Part shown: piece after piece, positions 10,395 to 21,797 of the stretch
Layout of the letters: every line of letters starts with the position of its first letter
How positions within the stretch are numbered: the first letter of the stretch is position 1
Assembly (NCBI GenBank): GCA_016758905.1
Contig: JAEPQZ010000007.1
Span: forward strand, 430,036 to 494,035
Source: Umbelopsis isabellina
Lineage: Eukaryota; Mucoromycota; Umbelopsidomycetes; Umbelopsidales; Umbelopsidaceae
Direction of reading: 5' to 3'
DNA: 64,000 nt
Program-made: the position numbers and the translations under genes
The notes under the pieces: model-generated
Told to the model about the DNA's origin: nothing
Seen by the model: only the letters and a program-made list of their open reading frames with translations
The model's database searches: none

Positions 10395-11183
10395 ACTGGA
10401 GAGCAAAGGAGCAAAACCTTGTAGGAGGCTCTCATCGCTCGCCTCACTTTAATATGTATTCTGCTTCTCCTTGTCCTTGACCAAAAGAAAGTCCGCTGAG
10501 TACCTGATCCCTTACAGAGGGAAAAGGTGTGCTGACTGCTACGATCGCTGGTCTGTGTAATCTTCTCCTGCCCCTTCCATTAACATGAATATGGGTGATT
10601 GCGTATGAATAAAAGAATAAATATTATCAATTGTGTTATACCAATTTTGCGGTTTGCGCTGTCAAGTACTTTCGTCTATTCAGAGTTCAAATTATTCAAA
10701 TCCGATTACGTTATTTGTTCCATCAATCAATTTGATCATGTTCTAGTCGTCACAAAAGAATTAGGAGGCATCACGCTCTCCTATACAATTGACAAAGCTG
10801 GTTTCATTGTGAAAGATTTCTTTTGCTCAAATCTGATTAACTTTCTGAAATCAATAAATTTATCGACCGGCCATTGCTCCCATATAAATATGTACATTTA
10901 TGAACCTTGACCATGTACTCATTATGCAGCTTCAAGAGAAAACACGAGTATGCAGGAGCTAAGAAACGTGGTAACTGATAGTGCCGATCTCCGTACTGTC
11001 TGTCTAATGACAGTGCGGTGGAAGTTTCGTCACTGTTTTACTTGTTGGTCGATCTTTTATGCTGCAAGCATGCCCGCTAAACTTTGCATACGGCTATTTA
11101 TACGTTGAGGTTTATTTTCACAGATCTTGAGTATGTTAATGAAAGAAAACATATAGTATATGATATTAATTTGTTGTGAACCA
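10395..11183. other. Intergenic: upstream of the coiled-coil gene, downstream of the DPP5-like gene
   Basis: About 790 bp. A 103-codon open frame on the plus strand (10599-10910) lacks a good start, family resemblance or splice signals, and I do not call it. The rest is AT-rich with no recognisable element. Confidence 0.5.
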
Positions 11184-13708
11184 TTAATCTGCCTTCACCC
11201 AATGGTTCATCCAGTCGAGAACTGAAAAATGGAAAAAGTTAGTTACTAGTAGAGGCAATTAGAGTTGATGAATCATCCTACCTTCTTCATACCAGCGTAT
11301 CAGATTGGCTGATTTCGTTATTCTATAGATATGGAAGTTAGAGATTTGGACAATCTATCGTATTGACAAGCACTCTCACTTACTCATGAGGTTCGTCAGG
11401 ATAATATAAGAACTTGGATGGCACCCCTTGTCTCTGCAACGCAGTAAAAGTAGCGATTCCCTCTGTTTCGGGTATACGGTAGTCCTTACCACCGTGTATG
11501 ACCAAGGTGGGTGTTTTCCAATTGCTTACATAATTTGAAGGTGAGTACTTCTCATATGTTTCCCTCGCTGACTTCTGATATGGGGGACCGCCAAACTGCA
11601 ACATAGTTAATGATAATAATCACAGCGAAATCGCAATTTAAAGTTACTTACTTCTCGTTCAGCGAAGAAGAGTTCGTCGATTCCGTAATAAGTTCCCATG
11701 AGTGAGAACATACCACCGTGGTTGACAAGTGCCTTATACTTGCTGCTGTGGCCGTTCAACCAATTGATTAGATATCCGCCAAACGAGAACCCCAAACCAA
11801 TAACTTTGTGAGCATCAAGGAATGAATACTGTTTCAATGCATAATCTAATCCGTTTTCGAGGTCAACAAGTGGATGAGAGCCCCAGTTCTCGCCTAGACA
11901 ATCGCAAAATTCACGTCCAAATCCAGTAGACCCATGACGATTGATTCCGACCACAGCATATCCAGCACTTGTAAAGATTTGTGGATTCCATCCAGGCACC
12001 CTAAAATCAAAAGCCAGTTAGCAATATTGAAACATCGTGATAACTATTGCCAGGATTGAACATGAAAGGGGGAGGGGAGAGGGGGTTAAGATAAGATAGT
12101 TTGAATCTCTTACCAATTGTCCCTGAATGGCATCTGCGGTCCTCCATGTACAAGGAATGCTACAGGATACTTCTTATCTGGCTCAAACCCGGCTGGCTTG
12201 ACTATCCAACCATGCACATTATCATCCATTGCGCCTTTAAACCAAAACTCCTCAGGTTCCGGTAGCTTCAAGTCAATCGTCGCCTCCTGGAGCGCTGGTG
12301 TAACACTATAGGTGTGCACATCCAAAGTAGTAGTATTGAGACTTTGGATAACATGCGGATGAGTCATCGAGCCCAAGCGGAAAAGAAGGCCGTCCTTAGT
12401 TACATTCACAAAAGTGGCAGTGTGATTATGAGTAAGTACTGTTATTTCTTCAGTCTTAACGTCAATAGCGAATATTTTAAGATGCGCTTGTTCGTCGGCC
12501 GTAACGTAGATAGTCTGTGAATCCTGCGATATAGCAAGTGACATGGGGCTATGTTGCCAATGGTCAGCAATTATTTTTCGAGACTGTCCATCGTATGCAA
12601 TGATGCGAAGACGATCAGCGTCATATTGTGGTGTCATGGTTTGCAGGTAGAAAAGTGTACCATCTGATGCAAATTGAGGACCATAAGAAAACGCATGTAT
12701 ATCGTTGTTGAGGCACTTGATCTCTTTGCCCCCTTGAGTAGACACCACGTATATGTATTGAGCAGTTTGCCAAGCAGAATCACGGCCGTCATATTTGCAT
12801 TGAAAAGCAATATACTTTCCTATATGTGCCAGATGTTAGAATGAAACACGATAAGCATTAGATTTGAAAAGCACTTTACCATCCGGCGAAAAAGCATAGT
12901 CATCGGCGTCTCCGTACACCATATGTGGACAGCACTTTTGATATATGTTAATTTTGGGTTTTTGAAAATAATGGAAGCGGCAAAAGTGAGCTTACAAGGC
13001 CGGATCCAACTAGAAGGTTGTGGGGCTTGCCCTCTACAATGTACTTTGCGTCTTTAATGGATAAGTTGACTACAAAGATGTTGTTCTTCTTCACGTTGGA
13101 TGCGGGTAGATAAGAATCCCAGAATCTAACTGGGAGCCGGTCATATAGAGTGGCAGAACCGCGCGTTCCAGAATCAGTTTGATCCTGACTTTGCACAGTG
13201 GCCAAGTCTCCATCTTCATGAACCGAAGCTGCAAAGCCCAGAAGCTGAGACGCGGAGTTATATCTCAGAGCACCTATTTCTGTGGGAAAATCCGTCAATT
13301 GGTAGGGCTCTTTCGTCAAATGGTCCATATCAAACACAAAGACATGTGGGAACTGGCTTGACTCTCGGCCCTGGAGTACGGCAAGATGCACGTCATCCAG
13401 GAAGACCATCTCGCAGACATCGCCTTGAGCAAATGTTTGAGACAGAGGATGAAGCTCGTTGGTAGCCAGATCAAGCAAGTACCAGCTTTGCGTAGTCTAC
13501 AATCAGTCAAGAGCAGTTAGTAGAGTGCGTCTATTTAGACGCCATATCCCGACATTGCAAATCAGTAGCTTACTTCGTTAGCTACACTATCATAGATAGA
13601 TTGTGAATAGATAGCTTTGGTACCAGAAGGAGATGTGATTAGCATCCCTGTCTTGGGTAGCTCGACCAAAGATTGAGGAGTGAGTAGCTTGGGTGACTTT
13701 AGAGTCAT
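11184..13708 (-). CDS. Dipeptidyl-peptidase 5-like S9 serine peptidase
   Basis: Eight exons (13708-13574, 13496-12996, 12934-12880, 12819-12114, 12000-11652, 11595-11384, 11322-11282, 11221-11184) give 678 residues. The N-terminal half is the beta-propeller of prolyl-oligopeptidase-family enzymes (VELPKTG, AFSPDGKYIAFQ). The C-terminal alpha/beta-hydrolase half has HGGPQ, the nucleophile in GFSFGGY (Ser near 536), the Asp in HGGKDYRIPE (near 619) and the His in PDEPHE (near 651). This full triad supports an active peptidase. The closing HEITKSANLIRWYEEVLDWM resembles the DPP5 C-terminus. The chosen start (MTLKSPKLLTPQSLVELP) leaves no signal peptide, whereas secreted fungal DPP5 has one, so this copy looks intracellular unless an upstream exon exists. 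Confidence 0.88.
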
Positions 13709-13984
13709 TTGTCATAGAAGAAAAAGGTGAGATGGGAGCGTCGAGTTGTTCGACGCCTAATAACCAAATAATTGGTACCACTACGCGTGTTACTGCGGAC
13801 TGCCAAATCAAGAAATTTTAATCCAGTTAGGCGAATATGGAATCCATGGCAACCGGTAATATGTTCTGTTGAATGTCAAAAATCGAAGACATAAAATGAT
13901 ATTAAAATATAATTAAAGATACAAGAATTGGGTATGATACGGTGTAATTAAAAGCTCGTCTGTGTAAATTTCTATTCTAATAGA

Positions 13985-16257
13985 TTATGTTGTTTCATTG
14001 CGGTGAAGCACATAGCGTAGATATAGTTCGTCTTTGAAATGAGAGTGTCTAAATCGATAAGTAAAGAAGTAGATGATTAACGTTTATAATTATATTAATA
14101 CTCAATCTGATACCAAAAATGTTTACTCGCCTAATGCCTGGTGGCCTTGCGTCTTCAAAAAAGCGAAGAGCGTCTGGTACTGTTACACCAAGGCGCTCAA
14201 TCATGTAGCAACAGATAAAAAATCCAGTGCGGTTGAATCTAATGATGCAAAAGCTCAGCAACTTAGGAATTCTGTAGGTACCACCGTCAACAATGCACTT
14301 ACCCATAATGACAATGGACTGCAATTTGCATATCTGGGCGTTCCTCCCAGCAAGCAGCTGCCAGCTTTATGAATCTATTAACCTCGTCTCGCAGTGGAGG
14401 TATTTTTGAAACGGTAGATAACTTGTTGTAAGAAATATGAGAGTTTTCGAAATCGGAAGGTCGATATGGCGGTGCTATTGCATGTAAATGATTAGCTGGT
14501 GGGTGATGATATGAGCAGCTTTCTGTAGTAGCCAGTCTTACCATCTTTTGATATATCTATAATATAGCCGATTTCTGGGTGTTTAGCAATGAACGCTGAT
14601 GGAGAATGATCAGGGTCAGTTTGCCGCATGACCTTCATTGCCCGAAATAAAGATGGCCCTATATTGGTGGCAGAAATTATGTCTGTTCTCTTCCACTATT
14701 TAATCAGGATACTTGTTAGCAAAACAAACTCACAAGAAACGATTATATCCATCGTCCACCAACCTTTTCATAATTCTTTAGATCCCATTTGTTTTCTCCA
14801 GCTGTTTTGTTTAGTATATGCCAAGCACCACTCATCGTCTCCAAACCGCAACTTTTGATCAAAAACTCGGATATGACAGGGTTCACAAGCTGCGGATTGA
14901 CAATCATGACCTGATGCCCGGTACCAGGGACTACGTAATGTTCCACAATTTGCCGTTGTTTTATCTCTGATGACGGTGCCAGATCTTTCGACTTCAGAAA
15001 GTAATCTTGCACGAGTTTAGCGTCTTCAGGTGGAACGACATTGTCCTATTCATATGTACTGTCAATATTGCTACCAATTTTCTATCATAGAATGAATGAA
15101 TGTTCTCACCTTTTCTGCAGCAATAAGCAAAACAGGGCAAATGACATTCTGATAGTCTTTCATTGTTGGCCATTTAGCACCACAAATCATCCTTTTATAA
15201 ACAGAAGACTTGCTCATCAAATTCCACCGTAGTTGCCTGTCAGTAAAATAATCCTTAGAACATAACCAATCTAGCTAGTATGAATATTGAAGCCAATACG
15301 TACTGTCTTTTAAGATCTCTGTCACTGCTGTCTCCAAGCATGCGCAAAACACTTTTACTGTCCAAACCTCCTTTGCGATCTGAGACACGTAAGCCATCAA
15401 ATAGCCAATCCGGTACCCATTTCAGAATTCGGATACCCCTTTGCTGCTTTTCGTCGATTCCGGCTTTCGGGCAGACCAGTACCATAGCCTTGATGACTGA
15501 AGTGAGACTTGAGGTCCCAGCAAGGTGTGTCGCTATCGAACAACCAAACGAATGTGCAATGATGACGATAGATTGACTCTGATATCGCGTCTCCAATAAC
15601 GTCTTGATGTCGTTCACCAGTGATTCTGACTCATAGGCAGACCAGCTTATTGGAAATTGTTATTGATGATTAGCAGCTACAAATTTCGTTGGCCAAATTT
15701 ATGGCATATCAGTCCATGTAGCAAGATCTTTACCTCGCAACATTCTCACTTTTGCCACAGCCAACCATGTCGATTGCCAGAACGTGACTATACATTGAAA
15801 AACACTCTATTTGATTGACCCATTGAGATGCCTAACAAAACCCAGCATTAACAAATGTAACTCTGGTTAAGCAACGCAGCGGAAACTTACTTGAGCGCCT
15901 AAGCCATGTATGAAAACCAAAAGTGGGACCTTGCTCCCCAGTTCGTGGATGATATGAACTATACGGAGAACATGTCCGTTGACTTGCACATATTGAGTGT
16001 GATCCGTTATTATCTCTGGATCCTCTTTTGTTCAACGGGCTACGTCAATATCACCCCTTTATAAAAACCAGCATTCACAAAAAAAAGTTCCGCTATCACT
16101 TACTCTCCAGCAGCACGTCTTGTTCTAATTTTTTCTCGGCATAATCTCTGCCCGCCAACCAAAACCAAAACTTGTCCGTATCCACTGTTTGCTTCAAATA
16201 GTAGGCGGTCGTTATAAATACGGCTCCTAAACTAACGGCTACTAGATTACTGGTCAT
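13985..16257 (-). CDS. Membrane-anchored alpha/beta-hydrolase fused to a dual-specificity phosphatase domain
   Basis: Ten exons (16257-16104, 16024-15891, 15831-15734, 15645-15304, 15236-15110, 15045-14764, 14695-14542, 14474-14303, 14238-14131, 14048-13985) join in frame into 544 residues. An N-terminal hydrophobic helix (LVAVSLGAVFITTAYYL) suggests a membrane anchor. Residues about 65-375 are an alpha/beta-hydrolase: FIHGLGAQASQW, nucleophile elbow AHSFGCS (Ser near 160), and VVPGTGHQVM for the His. Residues about 400-535 are a tyrosine-phosphatase-fold domain with the complete active-site loop HCHYGFNRTG, most like mRNA-capping-type or RNGTT-like dual-specificity phosphatases (ARPPGIR follows). 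The intron before the last exon uses a GC donor (AG|GCGAGT). Substrates are unknown; lipid or metabolite processing is a guess. Confidence 0.82.
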
Positions 16258-16664
16258 TCAAAAAGCTAAAGAGCAGGGCTGTTAATGCGCAACAATTATC
16301 CTTAAAATGGACGGTCACATGCATTTGACAACTCCTCGAGCGTCAATGCTGGCATATATAGTGGCTGACAAGTGCCAGCAGATAAATGAGTGAATTTACA
16401 TACTATGGTGGCCATTGCAACACTGACTTGAGCGACCGGCGATATTATCTCTCATTATTTTCGCGACCTGTTACGAAAAGTGAACCGCGCTTTTCAATTC
16501 GCAAAGCTTCAACTTCCATTCAAAATAAAATTTATTGCAGAAGACCATGTCAAGTAAGATATGAATATTGATAAAAATATGAGTATAACAATACGACGTT
16601 TACTTAGTATGAATCTCATACATTGAGACGTAATAAGCGCTATCTGTTTGAGAGTTTATAGCAG
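16258..16664. other. Intergenic: hydrolase-phosphatase promoter and 3' flank of secreted protein
   Basis: About 400 bp. It contains the upstream region of the minus-strand hydrolase-phosphatase gene and the 3' flank of the minus-strand secreted protein. A 61-codon plus-strand frame has no supporting feature. Nothing else is seen. Confidence 0.45.
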
Positions 16665-17372
16665 TCAAAATGTAACCCCGAGCAGGCTGCACTCGGGTGC
16701 TAGCTTGTTCTTCACTGTTGAAATATAGTTTTGGCTCAACAAACTGACACCAACATCATCGTTCGTTGAATCATCCGATACAGTTGCGAAATCGATTCTT
16801 GAGCCTGCAGTTTCAAAGGTAACCTGCTTAAGCTGTAGGCAAAAGTTGTAAACGGCGTCAACGCCTTGTGCCGCAATATCTGGTATATCGCCAAGAGAAC
16901 ACTGATCAGGGCTGCCTTTTGTTTGCATCGCTTGCTTTGCGTTAATGTAATATGTTGTGGCTCCGACTGCGAAGACGGGGATGACGAACTGAGTGGCGAT
17001 ACCCGAGGCAATTTGCTTGGTGAGCTTGTAGTTATCATCTTTGAGCATAGTCGTGACAGTGGCACCTAATTGAGTGCAGTAATTTGCCGTGAAGACACCA
17101 GCTGCGTATGTGAATGCAGCAGCAGTAGCAGCGGCGTGTCCTAAGCAACCAACAACTTTATCACAGTAGTCGCCAATGGCCAGCTCAGTAGCATTTCCGT
17201 TGGATTTGTAATTGGTACTGTTTCCAATGGCTTTCAACTCCTTTGTATGCTGAACCAAGAAGTAGCTTTCACCACCATATTTCACTTTGCTTGCCGGTAA
17301 AGATACTGATTCAAGACCATGAGCAACAGTGGCGAGCAGGGTAGCCGCGGTAGCCAGTGTAATGAACTTCAT
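16665..17372 (-). CDS. Secreted cysteine-containing protein, unknown family
   Basis: This single-exon gene encodes 235 residues from the Met at 17372, which starts a signal peptide (MKFITLATAATLLATVAHG). A Met four codons upstream is possible, but it would lie only about 14 nt from the TATA sequence. The mature protein has sparse cysteines (DYCDKVVGC, NYCTQLG, DQCSLGD, NFCLQL, PECSLLG) that could form three disulfides. It also has Ala-rich, moderately hydrophobic stretches (AAATAAAFTYAAGVF and ASGIATQFVIPVFAVGATTYY) and NST/NAT glycosylation sequons. No enzyme motif is visible. It could be an extracellular or surface protein; I do not recognise it. Confidence 0.75.
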   Translation of the reverse strand: MKFITLATAATLLATVAHGLESVSLPASKVKYGGESYFLVQHTKELKAIGNSTNYKSNGNATELAIGDYCDKVVGCLGHAAATAAAFTYAAGVFTANYCTQLGATVTTMLKDDNYKLTKQIASGIATQFVIPVFAVGATTYYINAKQAMQTKGSPDQCSLGDIPDIAAQGVDAVYNFCLQLKQVTFETAGSRIDFATVSDDSTNDDVGVSLLSQNYISTVKNKLAPECSLLGVTF

Positions 17373-17397
17373 ACCATCTTTCATTGAGGGAGTTCTC

Positions 17398-17407
17398 CTT
17401 TATATAG
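17398..17407 (-). promoter_or_regulatory. TATA box of the secreted cysteine protein gene
   Basis: Read on the minus strand the sequence is TATATAAAGG, 26-35 nt upstream of the preferred start at 17372. Such short spacing implies a very short 5' leader and argues for the inner Met as start. Confidence 0.55.
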
Positions 17408-18294
17408 CTTTGGCAGCACGCTAATGGCATCGTATACATGCTTACTTATTGTGGCTGTGTTCTTAAGTGAAAAGGACTGCATCTTGTAACCGCTGAATTA
17501 CGGCTACTTTTGTCTATATTAGTCTCATTGCCCACGATCTAATGAATAATTTAAAAATTTCGCCTGGATCTATGTACATGTGAGCTTCGTTTTAAGGCGA
17601 AACATATAGAAAACGTTTAACATCAAGCACAACTTCATGACTCAAATATTCTTGCCACAGATACAGTAGCACAGTCATAATCTGCTGCTAGGCATCCTGT
17701 CGTAATATATCAATCAGGTACTGATTTTGTTTTCTCAACATGTTCTTTGCTTTGTTCTTTAGACGTATACATTAACATTGGACCTGCTGTCCGGTTGCCC
17801 ATTTCAGTTGCCGCTTAGCGTTCCGAGCATCGGTCCTGCATTGGTCGTCTCTCACTTTGGCATGTTCTTCTATTTTGGAACGAAGATTTCCTCTCCAGTT
17901 TTGAGCAAGCGCCCATTGAACATCTACACCTTTCAATTGGATGTTCATTGAGCTTTGTGTTGGTGCTGTCATAAAGTCAAAGTATTCTGGATCAACCTCA
18001 AAATTAGAGCTTGTATCTCATGCATACAACATAAGCCAAATAGCTGCAAACCATATGCTTTGTATTTTTTCAAATTGGTTTTACAACCTTCAATAGCCAA
18101 TAAATAGACTTATAAATGCTTTTTATAGTTATTCAGCACTGTAGGTAGATAGAAATTGCTTTGTCACAGTGCTGTGTAGTAGCAAGCGGCAGTGACTGGT
18201 AAATCACGTGCACAGACCCTTTGACCGAAGTCTTTTTTTACTTGCAATAAAGTCACACAAACAGCCTGACAATCCTTGCTCTTTGACTGATAGA
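17408..18294. other. Intergenic with one coding-like fragment
   Basis: About 890 bp between divergent genes. A minus-strand frame at 17772-17972 (66 codons from Met) has normal protein composition and can be extended upstream by about ten codons to an in-frame stop. I could not join it convincingly to another exon. The remainder holds the RCC1 promoter, with no TATA-like element close to the RCC1 start. Confidence 0.4.
17772..17972 (-). pseudogene. Short coding-like frame, unknown (possible gene fragment)
   Basis: The 66-codon frame includes MNIQLKGVDVQWALAQNWRG and a charged tail with two cysteines near the end. Composition looks protein-like rather than random. No signal peptide, intron partner or family is recognised, so it may be a last exon of an unseen gene or a relic. 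Confidence 0.25.
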
Positions 18295-19913
18295 ATGTCT
18301 CAAAAATGTAAAGTATCCACACATATGTTGAAAAAGGCTGACGCTAGTTCTAACCTGTTTCAATTTAGCTAAAAGATCCGTCAGCGATCTCGATGCCAAT
18401 GACACTATAATGCCCGACGCATCACCCGTCAAGAAAACTCGAGGTGACCGATTACAAAGAATGGGAACTGATCCTAGTAGAGGACGTTTGGAAATACCAG
18501 AGCCTCGAAAGAAGACTGGACAAGTATTTGTATTCGGAAATGGCGACGTTGGTCAACTTGGCTTAGGTGACGAGATGCTAGAACGGAAACGACCCATGCC
18601 ATTGAAGACGCTAGAGGACGAGAACATTGTTGATATTGTCGCTGGAGGTATTCACACCATTGCTGTTACCAAGGAGGGAAAGGTATGTCAAAATTTCGTT
18701 TTGATATCGACTAGATCAATGGCGTTAACGCATTTTATCTATTTAGTTGTGGAGTTGGGGTTGCAATGATCAAGGAGCCCTCGGTAGAGACGGAGAAGAA
18801 ATGGAACCTGGCCCGATTGAAGGTCTTGATAATGTGAAAGTAATCAAGCTTGCATGTGGTGATTCCATCAGTCTCGCTTTGACTGATGACGGAAAGGTTT
18901 ACAGCTGGGGCTCATTCAGAGTAAGTGTATTGGACGCGTCTTAATGCCAGCCAGTATGACGATTTACTGACCACGCTTTTGTATTTTTAGACTGACGACG
19001 GTATATTAGGATTCTCAAAGGAACAAAAAGTTCAGTCCAAGCCCGCCCTTTTTACCGCATTAGAGAAGTTCACGATTGTCGATATCGCAGCTGGTACAGA
19101 TCACGCTATGGCATTGACTGATGAAGGTCATGTCTACAGCTGGGGTGATGGAAAGCAGTTCCAATTGGGTCGTCGTATCATGGAGCGTCGCAAGACCAAC
19201 GGTTTGGTGCCAGAGAGACTTGCATTGCGAAACATCATACATATCGCCTCAGGAGCTTACCATTCTTTCGCTCTCAATGATAAGCATGAATTGTTTACTT
19301 GGGGTTGCAACAACTTTAAGCAGACTGGTTTGTCAGAAGAGTACGGCGGCCGAGCACCAGATGTCATTGAGTCTCCTACAAAGCTTGAAACCTTCACTGA
19401 TGGTTTAATCGTCAAACAAGTCGATGCTGGTGAGCATCATACAGTCGTTCTGCTTACCAATGGTCATGTCTATACTGTTGGTCGTGCAGATTCGTCGCAA
19501 TTGGGATTGGTAAGTGACAGGCATTCTTCTTGTCTACATTTGATATAGCAGTTATTAATCAATTGTTTTGAACTTGATTTTAGCCGGATACCATGTTAGA
19601 TTCTTTGGAAAAGCAAGAAGATGAGATGTATCATGTTGAACGTGAATCCACACACAAGCGGGCTATTGGTTTGCCTACCGAGGTTCCCAATCTGTCTAAC
19701 GTTCAGCAAATTGTTGCCGGTAGTAACCATACTATTGCAGTCACCAAGGATGGCAAAGCATATGCATGGGGATTCGGAGAGTCATACCAACTTGGCAGTG
19801 GCCAAGATGAAGACGAAAAAGTACCTCATCTTATCGAAGGCCAAAAGATTGAAGGCTTGAAAATCCATGCTGCCGCAGCTGGTGGTCAGCATTCTGTTAT
19901 TCTTGCTGATTAA
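18295..19913 (+). CDS. RCC1: RCC1-type Ran guanine-nucleotide exchange factor
   Basis: RCC1 (Prp20/Pim1 in yeasts) binds chromatin and loads GTP on Ran, driving nuclear transport and spindle assembly. Five exons (18295-18307, 18369-18682, 18747-18920, 18991-19509, 19584-19913) encode 449 residues, close to the family's length. A basic N-terminal tail (KSKRSVSD, PVKKTRGDR) precedes seven blades, each with the GQVFVFGNGDVGQLG / HTIAVTKEGK-type signature; for example VWSWG-like LWSWGCNDQGALG, VYSWGDGKQFQLG, LFTWGCNNFKQTG and AYAWGFGESYQLG. The 13-nt first exon (MSQK plus one base) was chosen because it gives a clean ATG, donor and in-frame acceptor. AATAAA follows 77 bp past the stop. Confidence 0.95.
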
Positions 19914-19989
19914 GACTAGTCGTTTTTTGATAGCTTTAGGTTTTTCACCATATAGTTTTTGCATGCACCCTTTCCTCAACATTTACAGA

Positions 19990-19995
19990 AATAAA
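19990..19995 (+). terminator. Poly(A) signal AATAAA after RCC1
   Basis: A canonical hexamer lies 77 bp past the RCC1 stop codon, between RCC1 and the convergent Gtr2-like gene. Confidence 0.5.
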
Positions 19996-20079
19996 ATACC
20001 AAATAGATGTTTTCCTTTGACGCGGTTGAACATCAAATGAGAGACCTAGTGATGATGCTATTAATACCCATATAATTTT

Positions 20080-21797
20080 TTATTCAGAGTTATTATCTAC
20101 AATGTTGTTGTCATCTGCAAGCTGAGACTTGTTGCGTTGGTTAGAGAACTCGAACACATCCGTGATAGCCTCCTTAAAGCATTGGAAGTTGTAATCGATC
20201 AAGCCGTGCTTTTCAAAGCTTTCTTGACGCAATATACAAATGAGCACCAATAGTCTAATATGACATTTAAAAAAAAAAAGTCAGTATATAAAAAAGCGCA
20301 AAAACTAATACTGTCCTTAATAAAACCGCTTACCGATTGACTTCTCGTAGATACAAGACATCACCATTGGTCAACTTGATCAAGCTGGAAGCTTCAGCTT
20401 CCCGTTCCGTGGACTGAGACTGTTCGCTCATCAATTGCTCTTGAAGGCTATCGGCTCCACCGAAGCCATTGGCTCCACCACTGCCTGCAGATACTGTTGG
20501 TGAACTTGCTAAAGCGGATCGATCTTCGTCTGTTCCAGAAATGGATGGAGTTGTGCCATTCGATGCAGAGTTTTGTGCACTGTCAATTGAAAAAATGCCT
20601 TGTCAGATATGTAAAGCTTCTACTCCATGTCAACCAATCCAACTTACCCGTAAATACATTCAATATCAATGATTACATCAATCATGTCACTACAAATCTC
20701 ATATGACTGCATGTCAACAGGTGAGCTGTCTGTTGCTATATAAATTTTGGTAAGAGTATCAAATAGATATGCTTTATCGATTCCTGAATTCTGAAAGATC
20801 AATATGGTTAGCTTCACACACTAAAATCTTCATGATCAAGATGACAACCACTACCGAGCAAAGAACGTTCAACAAATTCTCCAAAGTTGGCAATTCTCGA
20901 ATCAACTTTTGTATAATCTTGCTGAAAGCCTCGTAGATAGAATGATCATATATACTGGTAAGATAATAACTCAAATGTATATGTTCCATTTGGGCGTCGG
21001 CCAGAGCATCAGCCGTTCGTTGTTGTATATCTCGCTGTGTGTCTATTTTGTAGTCATCAGATAGACCATCCACCTTATGAATCAATACTTCGAATGTGAT
21101 GTTTGGATTCACTCTATAGGCAGAGGTGACGGTATAGTGAAGACGGTTGACAGCTTCTCGATAGTCGTCTTGCGCATCAATAACAAATATCAAAGCTCCG
21201 ACTTCTCCGAATATCTCTTGAGAATCATATGCAGTTTCGAAGAAGTTGATCTGCCCAGGAAAATCCCAAACTTGGAAATCAATGAATGAGCGGCTGGTGA
21301 AGAAAGTTAACGTTAAACAGAACAGACTAGGCACGCTGGTGAGCTCGATAAGCTAACATACGTAACATCTTCCTTTTGAATTTTAGTGGTGCTTTCGAGG
21401 TAAAGTGTATCATTTGGAGGCATTTTGTTGAATACAACTCGTTGAATACTTGATTTGCCGCTCCTTTTGACATGGACAAACCGCAAAAAATAAAAACAAA
21501 AAACAAGAATAAAAATGTTAATATTTGAAAGCTTAAAGTACCAATACTTGTCTTTTATCTTACCTTTGCAGACCCATCAACAGGATGCGCGGCTTATGGC
21601 CGGCTGTGTTGTCTTCTCCGTTTTCGCTCCTTTGAAATGTGAATGCGAGATTAATCCAATGTCAAATGTAGTCGACAAAATAAACTTACATACACATTAT
21701 CGGTTGCCTGGTAGTGATAGTCGTCATACTGAGCAGAATATCCAGCATTCGGTTTTAGATGAACAGGTGGCAGAAAATTGACAAGCACGTTAGACAT
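20080..21797 (-). CDS. GTR2: Rag GTPase Gtr2/RagC-like
   Basis: Gtr2 pairs with Gtr1 on the vacuole and signals amino-acid status to TORC1. Seven exons (about 21797-21694, 21629-21564, 21463-21362, 21293-20855, 20790-20648, 20579-20334, 20254-20080) give 424 residues. G1 is [16 protein letters not shown], spanning an intron; the G3 region is [11 protein letters not shown]; and the guanine-specificity site is HKVDGL, the Rag-type HKxD instead of NKxD. The C-terminal roadblock domain follows ([19 protein letters not shown], ending DVFEFSN). A Gln/Ser/Gly-rich insert of about 75 residues interrupts the roadblock domain. At exon 1 the donor GTATGT overlaps a second GTAAGT; only the first keeps the frame. 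Confidence 0.9.

Noticed and set aside
10599-10910. 103-codon plus-strand frame
   Set aside because: It starts at a non-ATG codon and has no splice partner or recognisable motif.
13590-13811. 73-codon frame with a hydrophobic start, possible signal peptide for the peptidase
   Set aside because: It is out of frame with the DPP5-like coding sequence; the correct frame starts at 13708.
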